From the NCBI GenBank assembly GCA_036736205.1, contig DAINMX010000190.1:1-13224 (forward strand): DNA of 13,224 nucleotides, given 5' to 3'. The notes beneath the pieces are model-generated. The model worked only from the letters and a program-made list of their open reading frames with translations, made no database searches and was not told where the DNA came from. This document shows, piece after piece, positions 1-6,390 of the stretch (positions are counted from its first letter, which is position 1; every line of letters starts with the position of its first letter). The position numbers and the translations under genes are program-made. This stretch comes from XYA12-FULL-58-9 sp001798605. Its GTDB lineage: Bacteria > Myxococcota > XYA12-FULL-58-9.

Positions 1-183
1 AATCATCCGTAAGGGTTATGCTTTTCGTCAGACGGACGTGAGGTCGTGATGTTCATCCCAAGATGCGCGGCCCATGAACAGAAGCCAACGCAGTGGGTCG
101 CTCATACCCAAAATCGAGCCCGAAGCGATTTTCGAGAACGGCTCAATCAGCCGGTTGGGGCACCATTCTCTGAGTCCAGCGCA

Positions 184-762
184 CTATTCTTTGGTTGTGT
201 GTCGATTCTTCTCCTCCGACAGGACGCGGAAGAGGGTGGCGTACACGTCTATGAACTCGTCACCACCACGCAGAGAGCGCTCGTCAAGGTGACCCGTGTC
301 ACCGTACTTCTCGAGCTGACGCTTCATCACATAGAGAGGGCCGGCCACCGAATGGGTTACAAGAATCCCAAAGATGAACATAATGATCGCCAGCGCCGGT
401 ACACTCATCCACACCAGTGTCTGTATCGTCTTGTTGCGCTCGACCATCGCCATCTTGGCTTGCTTGATCGACTCGAGGCCAGCGTACGCCTTGTCGAAGC
501 GCTTCCCCGCCACCTCGGTGGTTTCAAAGCTGGTCTCCGGGATGTTCATCAACAAGACCGTGATGTCCAGTGACGCCGTGTAGATGCGCTCGGCATCCCG
601 CATCGACTTGTTCAACATCCGATTCTGTGTGTCCAAAGTCCCGTAGAGCGGCACCGCGAACAGCGTCGCCCCGAGCGCGGCGACCAGGCCGAGAAGCACT
701 GACCAGCGCAGCTGGAAGCGTGAATTGATGAGGTACTGCCGGCGCCAGAAACGTCGTTCCAT
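184..762 (-). CDS. HAMP-domain inner-membrane protein (two TM segments, no output domain)
   Basis: This 192-residue protein has a basic N-terminus, a first TM segment at about residues 21-39, a helical extracytoplasmic stretch (about 40-113), a second TM segment at about 115-137, and a cytoplasmic HAMP-like region (about 138-185) containing HSVAGPLYVMKRQLEKYGDTG and a later DEF motif typical of HAMP second helices. It ends straight after HAMP, so no kinase, methyl-accepting or cyclase domain is attached. Short HAMP-only proteins of this form are common in deltaproteobacterial genomes; their job is unknown, and signal relay to a separate partner is inference. The start is firm: CGGAGG lies 6 nt upstream of the ATG (769-773 on the plus strand). 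It is the last gene of the minus-strand series and follows the hepT-like gene after 125 bp, a gap that holds a pseudogene scrap, so it need not share the toxin-antitoxin transcript. Confidence 0.8.
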   Translation of the reverse strand: MERRFWRRQYLINSRFQLRWSVLLGLVAALGATLFAVPLYGTLDTQNRMLNKSMRDAERIYTASLDITVLLMNIPETSFETTEVAGKRFDKAYAGLESIKQAKMAMVERNKTIQTLVWMSVPALAIIMFIFGILVTHSVAGPLYVMKRQLEKYGDTGHLDERSLRGGDEFIDVYATLFRVLSEEKNRHTTKE

Positions 763-796
763 GGAACACCTCCGTTACCACGCTAGACAACCACGA

Positions 797-862
797 CTAC
801 GGCCGGCGGGCAATGTCCACTTCGCCGTCGCAATCGTTGTCGCGACCCGTCGCAGGTTAGAT
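797..862 (-). pseudogene. Decayed 3' end of a MopE-repeat / MYXO-CTERM-type gene
   Basis: Between the hepT-like stop and the HAMP gene the minus strand encodes DNDCDGEVD followed directly by IARRP and a TAG stop (841 down to 797). A further Cys-Asp codon pair (854-849) lies upstream but is out of frame. The frame is closed by a stop codon just upstream, so this is not an expressed gene. Positions 816-841 match 2020-2045, which encode DNDCDDEVD in the large FG-GAP protein, at 24 of 26 bases including 16 consecutive ones. Positions 806-815 match 1908-1917, the IAR codons at the end of that same protein. In the intact gene the two blocks are about 100 bp apart, so the scrap looks like that 3' end, or a paralogue's, with linker and hydrophobic segment deleted. 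The 10-bp block alone could be chance; the 26-bp block is much harder to dismiss. Confidence 0.55.
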
Positions 863-887
863 GAAGTGGGTCCCGTGACGCGAGAGG

Positions 888-1394
888 CTACGATCGTTCC
901 AACTCTGCGGCAGCGAGCTCTAGGAACTCCGTGAAGTCGATAAGAGCCGATTCCACTTGGGCACGGATCGCCGCCACGAACTCTGCGACTTGCCGCAGTT
1001 TCACCGCATCGAACTCCACAGCGTAAGCATGACGGAAGAAATGCCTGAAGCGGAGGATCTCGCGCAGTGGCCCGACAACGGTTGGCGGCAGAACCGCTGG
1101 ACGAACGGACTTGATCTCCCGGGTGGCACCCACCAGCAACTCGAGATGCCAATCGCCGCCGGTTGGCTCAGATCCGAGACTTCTCTCGATCCGCTGCAGA
1201 ATTCTCTCGAGAGACGTGTAGTATCGGTGCAAACGCACCGCCAAAAGAGCGAGATGGGGAGCGTCCATCGAATGGCGTTTGCCCGACTCGACCGCCTCTG
1301 CGACCTCCGCCCCGAGTCTCTTCAACGCATCGACCTCATCCACCAACTCACTGATCAGCCGGCGCAACTTGCCGGCGGCGCGATTGTCAACCAT
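888..1394 (-). CDS. hepT: HepT-like HEPN ribonuclease toxin of an MNT/HEPN toxin-antitoxin pair
   Basis: This is a 168-residue, almost entirely helical protein. It carries RHFFRHAY at residues 117-124, an exact R-x4-H-x-Y motif (R117, H122, Y124). In HEPN toxins the Arg and His form the RNase centre, and the Tyr is the residue AMPylated by the partner in the Shewanella HepT/MntA system. The upstream helix with YYTSLERILQRIE (residues 58-70) and the GGDWHLELL segment resemble the HepT-like family that accompanies small MNT proteins. RNase activity is inferred from family and motif. The ATG at 1394 is preferred over longer in-frame starts because it overlaps the mntA stop by 8 nt (ATGGTTGA) and has AAGGAG 9 nt upstream (1404-1409). 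Translation is probably coupled to mntA, with the antitoxin made first. At 168 residues it is somewhat longer than compact HepT toxins. Confidence 0.83.
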   Translation of the reverse strand: MVDNRAAGKLRRLISELVDEVDALKRLGAEVAEAVESGKRHSMDAPHLALLAVRLHRYYTSLERILQRIERSLGSEPTGGDWHLELLVGATREIKSVRPAVLPPTVVGPLREILRFRHFFRHAYAVEFDAVKLRQVAEFVAAIRAQVESALIDFTEFLELAAAELERS

Positions 1395-1740
1395 ACAAAG
1401 ATTCTCCTTCGCGCTCGATCCGGCGAATGAGCGATGGCGGAGCTTCTTCCAGCCGAACGAGATCGACAGGAAGCGCCAACAAAGTGGCCGCAGCGTCGAC
1501 AGCAGCGAAGTATTGCTCGGCAGGCAGCCCCTCGACTGCAAGGTCCACGTCGGAGTCAGGAAACAGCTCGCCCTGAGCTAATGAACCAAACAGCACTATC
1601 CTTTCGACGCAGAACCTCTGTCTGAGAACCGCGACGACCTGGTCTAGGTTCTCCCGAGCCTTGAGCGCGAGCCGCTGGCGGGTTCGTTGCTCTTCTTGCT
1701 CACGCCGCCGCCGCTCCGCCACGAAGCCCTCAAGGTCCAT
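1387..1740 (-). CDS. mntA: MntA-type nucleotidyltransferase antitoxin
   Basis: This 117-residue protein is a minimal nucleotidyltransferase (MNT) of the pol-beta superfamily. Residues 1-31 are a charged helix rich in Arg and Glu. The core then has FGSLAQGELFPDSDVDLAVEG: GS at 52-53, ten residues, then D64-V65-D66, an exact GS-x10-D-x-D catalytic motif. A third acidic position is probably D93 in PVDLVRL. In known MntA/HepT pairs this enzyme transfers AMP from ATP onto a tyrosine of HepT and so silences the RNase; that function is inferred from the intact motifs of both partners. No in-frame ATG, GTG or TTG lies close upstream, so ATG 1740 is the best start, although no Shine-Dalgarno precedes it. 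A small ORF with a good ribosome-binding site ends 4 nt before it, and two 18-bp tandem repeats lie 35-70 bp upstream. It overlaps hepT by 8 nt. Confidence 0.85.
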   Translation of the reverse strand: MDLEGFVAERRRREQEEQRTRQRLALKARENLDQVVAVLRQRFCVERIVLFGSLAQGELFPDSDVDLAVEGLPAEQYFAAVDAAATLLALPVDLVRLEEAPPSLIRRIEREGESLYG

Positions 1741-1744
1741 GAGA

Positions 1745-1837
1745 CTAGCGTATGCCAGCGAACATGGGCTCGCAAGGGCGCTCGCAACCGACAGGGCGCT
1801 CGTGACCGACCGACCAAGCTGCCGCCGTCTTTGACAT
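1745..1837 (-). CDS. Possible 30-residue leader peptide upstream of mntA
   Basis: An ATG at 1837 has AGGAG 8 nt upstream (1846-1850) and opens a 30-codon frame ending in TAG four bases before the mntA ATG. The two 18-bp tandem repeats are exactly six codons long and encode VGHERP and VGCERP, followed by CEP. mntA has no ribosome-binding site of its own, so translation of this frame followed by reinitiation could drive mntA and then hepT. This could equally be a chance ORF: it is short, and no homologue was recognised. The only support is the Shine-Dalgarno, the spacing and the in-frame repeats. Confidence 0.25.
   Translation of the reverse strand: MSKTAAAWSVGHERPVGCERPCEPMFAGIR
1747..1775 (-). 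promoter_or_regulatory. Weak candidate sigma-70-type promoter for mntA-hepT
   Basis: On the minus strand TTGCGA (1775-1770) and TACGCT (1752-1747) are 17 bp apart. Matches to consensus are only 4 of 6 and 3 of 6. Transcription from here would start at or next to the mntA ATG and give a leaderless mRNA, which would fit the missing Shine-Dalgarno. It conflicts with the leader-ORF model, so at most one of the two is the main route. Confidence 0.2.
1775..1810. repeat. Two tandem 18-bp repeats upstream of mntA
   Basis: Positions 1775-1792 and 1793-1810 are head-to-tail copies of an 18-bp unit (AGGGCGCTCGCAACCGAC, second copy differing at two adjacent bases, 16 of 18 identical). They end 35 bp from the mntA start codon, and an 8-bp piece (GCTCGCAA) recurs just beside them at 1768-1775. 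Iterated sites of this kind in front of toxin-antitoxin operons are often operator sites for autoregulation; that role is inference here. Confidence 0.6.
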
Positions 1838-1886
1838 CGTCTATTCTCCTGATGGAAGTCTGAAGTTATTGCGTTTGTTGACCCAT

Positions 1887-4800
1887 TCAAGTGGTGGGGC
1901 GACGCCTGCGGGCAATGACAACCACCATCGTGGCAAACCAACACCAGGAACCGCTCGCGTCTTCCACCCGACAGCCACAGCTTGGCACCCTGCCGTGCAC
2001 CCGGCACGCATCACCCTCATCCACCTCGTCGTCGCAATCGTTGTCACGTTGATCGCACAATTCATTTGCGCCAACGTAAACCGTGGATTGGGTATCGTCG
2101 CAGTCGACACCGCCACAGCGGCTGGCGTATTGACCGTCTTCGTCAGAATCCGGACAATCACATGCCAAGTCCAGACCGGAACAATCTTGATCGATACCAT
2201 CGCCACAAATCTCCACCGCATTGGGATAACTGTTCGGGTCGAGATCGTCGCAATCCCGAGTCATGCCTGTGTCGCAGGTGTTGAAGCCGTCGCCGTCTAA
2301 GTCAAAACCATTGTCTATTACGTCGTCACAGTCGTCGTCCACGTCATTACAAACCTCCGTACCACCGAGGTAGATATTCTTGTCCTGATCATTGCAGTCC
2401 GATCCGCCACATGCCGAATCGGCTTGCCCATCCTCATCGGCATCCACACAGACATTCTTGCATTCCCGATTGATGCATTGCTCGTAGACGCCGCAAGCGG
2501 TGTCGCAGCCGCCGCATCGATCGTGGATCGTAAGGGAAGACTCGCAGCCATCGACATCCTGCAAACAATCGGTCCATCCGACATCACAGGCACCCATGAC
2601 GCACACCCCATCCACGCATGTCCCTGTCGCGTGCGCGAATGCACAGGTCTGAGGGCAAACGCTCACCCACTCGACGTCCGTGCTCAAGTGATTCGCAGGA
2701 TCCCTCTCGTACTGGCAGTCCCACGCCCGGGCCACAACACGGTAGAGACCATCGGCCACCCGGGCCCCATCTGCGTCCACGCCATTCCAGGGAATCATCG
2801 TCCTATTGTACTCACGCGTATCGGTCGTCCATTCGCTCAGAACGGTCACGACCTCGTCGCTGCTGTTGAAAACCGAAATATCGCCACCTCGCAGACAAAC
2901 CTGGTCGAGGGCATGAACACCAACCCAAGCTGTCGCCGGGTTACCCTCCGGCCTAATAATCGCCGTCGACAGGTTGAGTTCGACTGTGGGGGGTGACACG
3001 TCGACCACGGTGACGCCATCGGACATCACCTGCACCGACAAATACTCGGCATCGCCGGCCATCACGACGAAATAGTATCGGTTGTCCAACTCGAGCGGCA
3101 GCTCGTCCAGCACCACCTGGGGTGCAACGCCAGGCGTTGCGGTCATCTCCCACCATTCGCTCGGTACGGTAATGAGTGGTAGGCCGCTGGATGTCACGAC
3201 AGTGTAGAGATACCAAGTTGCCCCCGGCACTTCGTTCCATGTCGCACACAGGGTGTCACGGGTCTCAAACAGATCCAGGTTTGTGCTCCAATCGTTGCAG
3301 TCGGTTTCGACAAGGGACGCTGCCGCTGGGGCCGCAATTTGCTGCTGGTCCAACTCGTAGAGATAGCCGTCCGCGACCGTGACCAAAATCTCGTCCTTGG
3401 CGTCACCGTCGGTGTCGGCAAAGATAGCCTCGCCGACCTGATTGCGGAAGTCGTAGCTCCACACCAGGGCGTCGGAGCATGGGTTCGAAGTGCAGCGACA
3501 TGGGTCGACCGCATAGAGGTAGCCGTCGGTGGAACCGACGAGGACCACTGGGCTGCCATTGAGATTTGTGTGGCTGTTGGCGTTGCCAAGAAAGCCAGCA
3601 TAGACACCCGCGACTTGCGCCGCCGCATCGTCCACATAGGCCGTCCCCCCGGCAAGAACAGGCTCGGCAATGATGGCACCGGTGGCGGCGTTGCGCAGGA
3701 CCAGGTGGGCCGAGCGAAATCTACCATGAATCAGGCGTACCGTCGTGTCACAGGTGGCAACCGTTCCCAAGACACTCGTGTGCAGCGTCGTCGGCGAATC
3801 CTCCCAAGCCTTCGTCAACTTGTTGGGCGGTGCCGCCAACGGCACCACCTCGAACATGGACCACACAAAGACAGGTCCCGAGCTCAGCACTTCGTTGGCA
3901 CCGTCGCCATCGACGTCGAAAACCATGGGAGAACCATGGCTGAATGACGGCTCGGCGAGCAGAGAACCGTCCGTTCCTTTGGCCGCAACAAGACCACCTC
4001 TCATGCCGATGAGCAGGTCGAGCGCGCCATCGCCGTCTACGTCACCAGCCGCGTTGAAAGCGAAGCCACTGCCGCCGACCGTTCGGTTGAGATCGTTGGC
4101 CCAAAGATCGCTCCCGGCGAGCGCGTGTTCCATCACCATGGCGTGACCCAATCCGTCTTGGGTAACCCAGTCAAACGCGACCTCCGGTAGGCCATCGTTG
4201 TCCACATCGATCGCCAGGGGATCATGAGCCAAAGACCATCCGGTGTTGCGACTCAGAAGCGTCGTTGGGGTGACCACGGTGCCACTGGGGGAAAAGTCGC
4301 GCACCGCGATCGTCGAACCCGAGACGCTCAGCAGCTCGAGTTGTGGATCGGCGTCCCACTGTATAAGAGACGCCATCCGTCCGCTGCCACCAGCCCAAAG
4401 CAGCACAGGGGGGCCAACCCAGCTCGCTCTCTGAGCGTCAAGAATCACAATGACGCCGCGACTGTTGGTCACGACAATCTCGTCGCGTGCATTTCCCGTC
4501 GTGCTGTCGATGGTGCCGTCGAGATCCCCCGATACCGGCACCCACCCGAAACCAGAGTTTCCAGAATAATAGCCACCGACGCGCATGCCGGGCTTGGAGA
4601 GCTCGCCGTAGTCCTGGTTGGTGGGCCGCATCAAGGGGTCGAGCGCCACGAGGTAGCCGTCCGAGCGCACCAGCAGCATCTGGCGACCGCTCTCGGTCAC
4701 GTTGGCAAACGTCTCCCAAGAGATCGATGTCGTGTCAGGAGGAAGGAGATAACTGTAGAGCGAAGTTCCGGTCATGGGGTCGAGAACATGCGGCGAGCCG

Positions 4801-6260
4801 CTGCGCATAGCCGCAAGCTCGAGCAAGCCGTCGTCGTTGGCGTCGTCGGTCATCAAGTTGCGGAACTTGCAGCTGCGATCGAGTCGACGGACGGGGTCCA
4901 ACACGCTGAGCGGTGTGCCGGTGGTACTCCAGAGCGGCACCAATACACCGTTGCCGTCGAAATCGAAGGCGAACAGATAGTTGAGCAATGGGGCGGCCAT
5001 CCGTGTGGCGAGGACCTCGAGGTCGCCGTCGCCGTCCAGATCCGCCATCCCGGCAAGCTTGAAGTCGTCGACACTCGCGAGATCGACGCCATCGGCGGCA
5101 CCAAAAACGTGGACAGACCAACGGCTCCCCGTCGCGTCCGCATCATAAAAGGAGGTTGCCACACCCCAAACATCCCCGGCCCCAAATTGGGTCAGGGATT
5201 GGTAGCTGAAGATGTGTTGGTCAGCGACGTTGTCCGCAGCCGCATGATCCCAACGCTTGACCAACTTGTTGGGGGCGTGAGGATTGGCAGAGTCGAAATC
5301 GGGTCCGGTGGGATCGAATTCGACCATGAACACCCGCCGGGAGTTGACCGTGGCAGGGTAATTGGCGTTCGTGTAGAGAAAGAGCTCATCGCACCCGTCC
5401 TCGTCGACATCGGCGAAATCCGTGAGGGCTTGGCCGTAGGGAATGGAGCCCACCACAGCCGTATACTTGAGGGGGCACACTCCGTCGGCTGGCATCGAAT
5501 TGTAGGCGTAGACATGTTGCGTTCCCTGCGCGACAATCTCCAGGCCGCCGTCCCCGTCGATGTCCATGAGCGCATCATTGGATCCGCATCGATAGTCCCG
5601 TACGCCCTCCTGCAGGTGACATCGTTCCTCCACAATTAGGCCTGCGCCGCTGTTGGAAAACGCATAGATCACCGCGGGAATCGACGTCGCGCCACTGCCA
5701 CATGCCCGTTCGGTGACATACATCTCCAGTCGGCCGTCGTGGCCGCCCAGGTCTGCAAACAGAACACTGCCAACATTCAAAAACAGGCCCGGTGGTGAAG
5801 CCCATTGGACCGTGCCATCCGCAGACCTCAAGATCACCACCTCGCCCCTCAGGGTCGAGGCAACGATGTCGACCGAGCCATCGCCCTCGAGGTCGCCTAC
5901 TCGCTCTATCCGATCATAATCCCGCAGTCCGCTTTCCCAACGTAAGCTATCGAAGGAAACGTCCTTGGCGATAAGCCGGCCGCCGCCCACGAACACCACC
6001 GCCTGCAATCCACTGCCGTCGAGGTCGATGGTCGCGATCTGATCGTTGCGCAACTGTCCGCCGAGGTAGTAGCGCCAACGCGGCGCGGGATCGGTTACAT
6101 CCAGGGTTCCCGTGGCAACGGCGGACCGCTTGGCGTCGTGACGCCGGAGCGGCCAATCGCCACGCCCCTCGTTGGCGATCAGCATCACGGAGATGGCAAC
6201 CCCAATGCCAGTCACCCATGCCAACTGCTTGCGCAACGCCAAAGTCCAAGATCGATTCAT
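1887..6260 (-). CDS. Giant secreted FG-GAP/VCBS-repeat protein with MopE metal-binding repeats and MYXO-CTERM-like tail
   Basis: This 1457-residue protein starts with a signal or anchor segment (hydrophobic residues 13-29). A beta-propeller-like region follows (about 60-975) with at least eleven acidic FG-GAP/VCBS-type loops beginning near residues 79, 123, 232, 284, 406, 471, 579, 684, 740, 782 and 949, for example DIDGDGGLEI and DVDGDGALDL, which are Ca2+-binding in this fold. Next come a fibronectin-III-like domain (978-1090), a FlgD-type Ig-like domain (1091-1182, with NGVDADGARVADGLYRVVA), a Cys-rich section (1200-1268), and three MopE-type repeats (1270-1419, such as CNDVDDDCDDVID). The tail SCGCR, a short hydrophobic stretch and RRRRPTT (1427-1457) resembles the MYXO-CTERM sorting signal. 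The protein is therefore probably exported and displayed on or released from the cell surface; ligand and role are unknown. The start is supported by GGAGGG 6 nt upstream (6267-6272). It lies 130 bp after the lysR gene. Confidence 0.9.
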   Translation of the reverse strand: MNRSWTLALRKQLAWVTGIGVAISVMLIANEGRGDWPLRRHDAKRSAVATGTLDVTDPAPRWRYYLGGQLRNDQIATIDLDGSGLQAVVFVGGGRLIAKDVSFDSLRWESGLRDYDRIERVGDLEGDGSVDIVASTLRGEVVILRSADGTVQWASPPGLFLNVGSVLFADLGGHDGRLEMYVTERACGSGATSIPAVIYAFSNSGAGLIVEERCHLQEGVRDYRCGSNDALMDIDGDGGLEIVAQGTQHVYAYNSMPADGVCPLKYTAVVGSIPYGQALTDFADVDEDGCDELFLYTNANYPATVNSRRVFMVEFDPTGPDFDSANPHAPNKLVKRWDHAAADNVADQHIFSYQSLTQFGAGDVWGVATSFYDADATGSRWSVHVFGAADGVDLASVDDFKLAGMADLDGDGDLEVLATRMAAPLLNYLFAFDFDGNGVLVPLWSTTGTPLSVLDPVRRLDRSCKFRNLMTDDANDDGLLELAAMRSGSPHVLDPMTGTSLYSYLLPPDTTSISWETFANVTESGRQMLLVRSDGYLVALDPLMRPTNQDYGELSKPGMRVGGYYSGNSGFGWVPVSGDLDGTIDSTTGNARDEIVVTNSRGVIVILDAQRASWVGPPVLLWAGGSGRMASLIQWDADPQLELLSVSGSTIAVRDFSPSGTVVTPTTLLSRNTGWSLAHDPLAIDVDNDGLPEVAFDWVTQDGLGHAMVMEHALAGSDLWANDLNRTVGGSGFAFNAAGDVDGDGALDLLIGMRGGLVAAKGTDGSLLAEPSFSHGSPMVFDVDGDGANEVLSSGPVFVWSMFEVVPLAAPPNKLTKAWEDSPTTLHTSVLGTVATCDTTVRLIHGRFRSAHLVLRNAATGAIIAEPVLAGGTAYVDDAAAQVAGVYAGFLGNANSHTNLNGSPVVLVGSTDGYLYAVDPCRCTSNPCSDALVWSYDFRNQVGEAIFADTDGDAKDEILVTVADGYLYELDQQQIAAPAAASLVETDCNDWSTNLDLFETRDTLCATWNEVPGATWYLYTVVTSSGLPLITVPSEWWEMTATPGVAPQVVLDELPLELDNRYYFVVMAGDAEYLSVQVMSDGVTVVDVSPPTVELNLSTAIIRPEGNPATAWVGVHALDQVCLRGGDISVFNSSDEVVTVLSEWTTDTREYNRTMIPWNGVDADGARVADGLYRVVARAWDCQYERDPANHLSTDVEWVSVCPQTCAFAHATGTCVDGVCVMGACDVGWTDCLQDVDGCESSLTIHDRCGGCDTACGVYEQCINRECKNVCVDADEDGQADSACGGSDCNDQDKNIYLGGTEVCNDVDDDCDDVIDNGFDLDGDGFNTCDTGMTRDCDDLDPNSYPNAVEICGDGIDQDCSGLDLACDCPDSDEDGQYASRCGGVDCDDTQSTVYVGANELCDQRDNDCDDEVDEGDACRVHGRVPSCGCRVEDASGSWCWFATMVVVIARRRRPTT
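2004..2453 (-). repeat. Region coding three MopE-type Cys/Asp-rich repeats
   Basis: Residues 1270-1419 of the large protein form three related units of about 50 residues. Each has an Asp-rich DxDxDG start, a DCDD or DCND box and a closing CxxxDxDCDDxxD or CGDGIDQDC box. This is the pattern of the putative metal-binding motif named after MopE, the secreted copper-binding protein of Methylococcus. The middle unit is the most divergent. The last unit's DNDCDDEVD box is the part duplicated in the pseudogene scrap at 816-841. Confidence 0.8.
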
Positions 6261-6390
6261 CTCACACCCTCCACACGCTTAACGATTGGTTTCACCCGTG
6301 ATTTTCCGCCCGAGCCCTCGACCGTCAACCATTCTGACCTGGTGAGACAGGGTTGTCCCTTTGGCATCGAGACTCTTCGCATCCCTAAGC

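Noticed and set aside
28..105. 25-codon minus-strand ATG frame near the left edge
   Set aside because: It has no ribosome-binding site, no recognisable product and ends within the window. Positions 1-183 otherwise hold nothing I can support.
115..150. GAGCC/GGCTC hairpin downstream of the HAMP gene as its terminator
   Set aside because: The stem is short and bulged with a long loop, and there is no run of T on the transcribed side.
46..573. 175-codon plus-strand frame at the left end
   Set aside because: It is antisense to most of the HAMP gene, has a low-complexity His/Arg-rich product and no recognisable domain. The minus-strand frame has TM segments, HAMP and a good ribosome-binding site.
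1395..1541. 49-residue N-terminal extension of the HepT-like protein
   Set aside because: It would overlap almost half of mntA, and the extension does not look like the family. The ATG at 1394 has AAGGAG upstream and the classic short overlap.
1887..1990. Frameshift near the C-terminus of the FG-GAP protein
   Set aside because: The short, odd hydrophobic tail suggested one, but the annotated frame runs cleanly through SCGCR to RRRRPTT and a stop, so the tail appears genuine in this frame.
1869..2300. 143-codon plus-strand frame
   Set aside because: It is a shadow of the MopE-coding region on the opposite strand; the Ile/Val/Thr-rich product mirrors the repeated Asp/Cys codons.
4224..5639. 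471-codon open frame on the plus strand
   Set aside because: It lies wholly antisense to the FG-GAP gene, and its composition follows from the reverse complement of the Asp/Gly-rich repeats. The minus-strand frame has clear domains, a signal segment and a ribosome-binding site.
6326..6355. CAACC/GGTTG inverted repeat between lysR and the FG-GAP gene as a terminator
   Set aside because: The arms are 5 bp with a 20-bp spacer, only partly filled by a 4-bp inner stem, and no T-tract follows on either strand.
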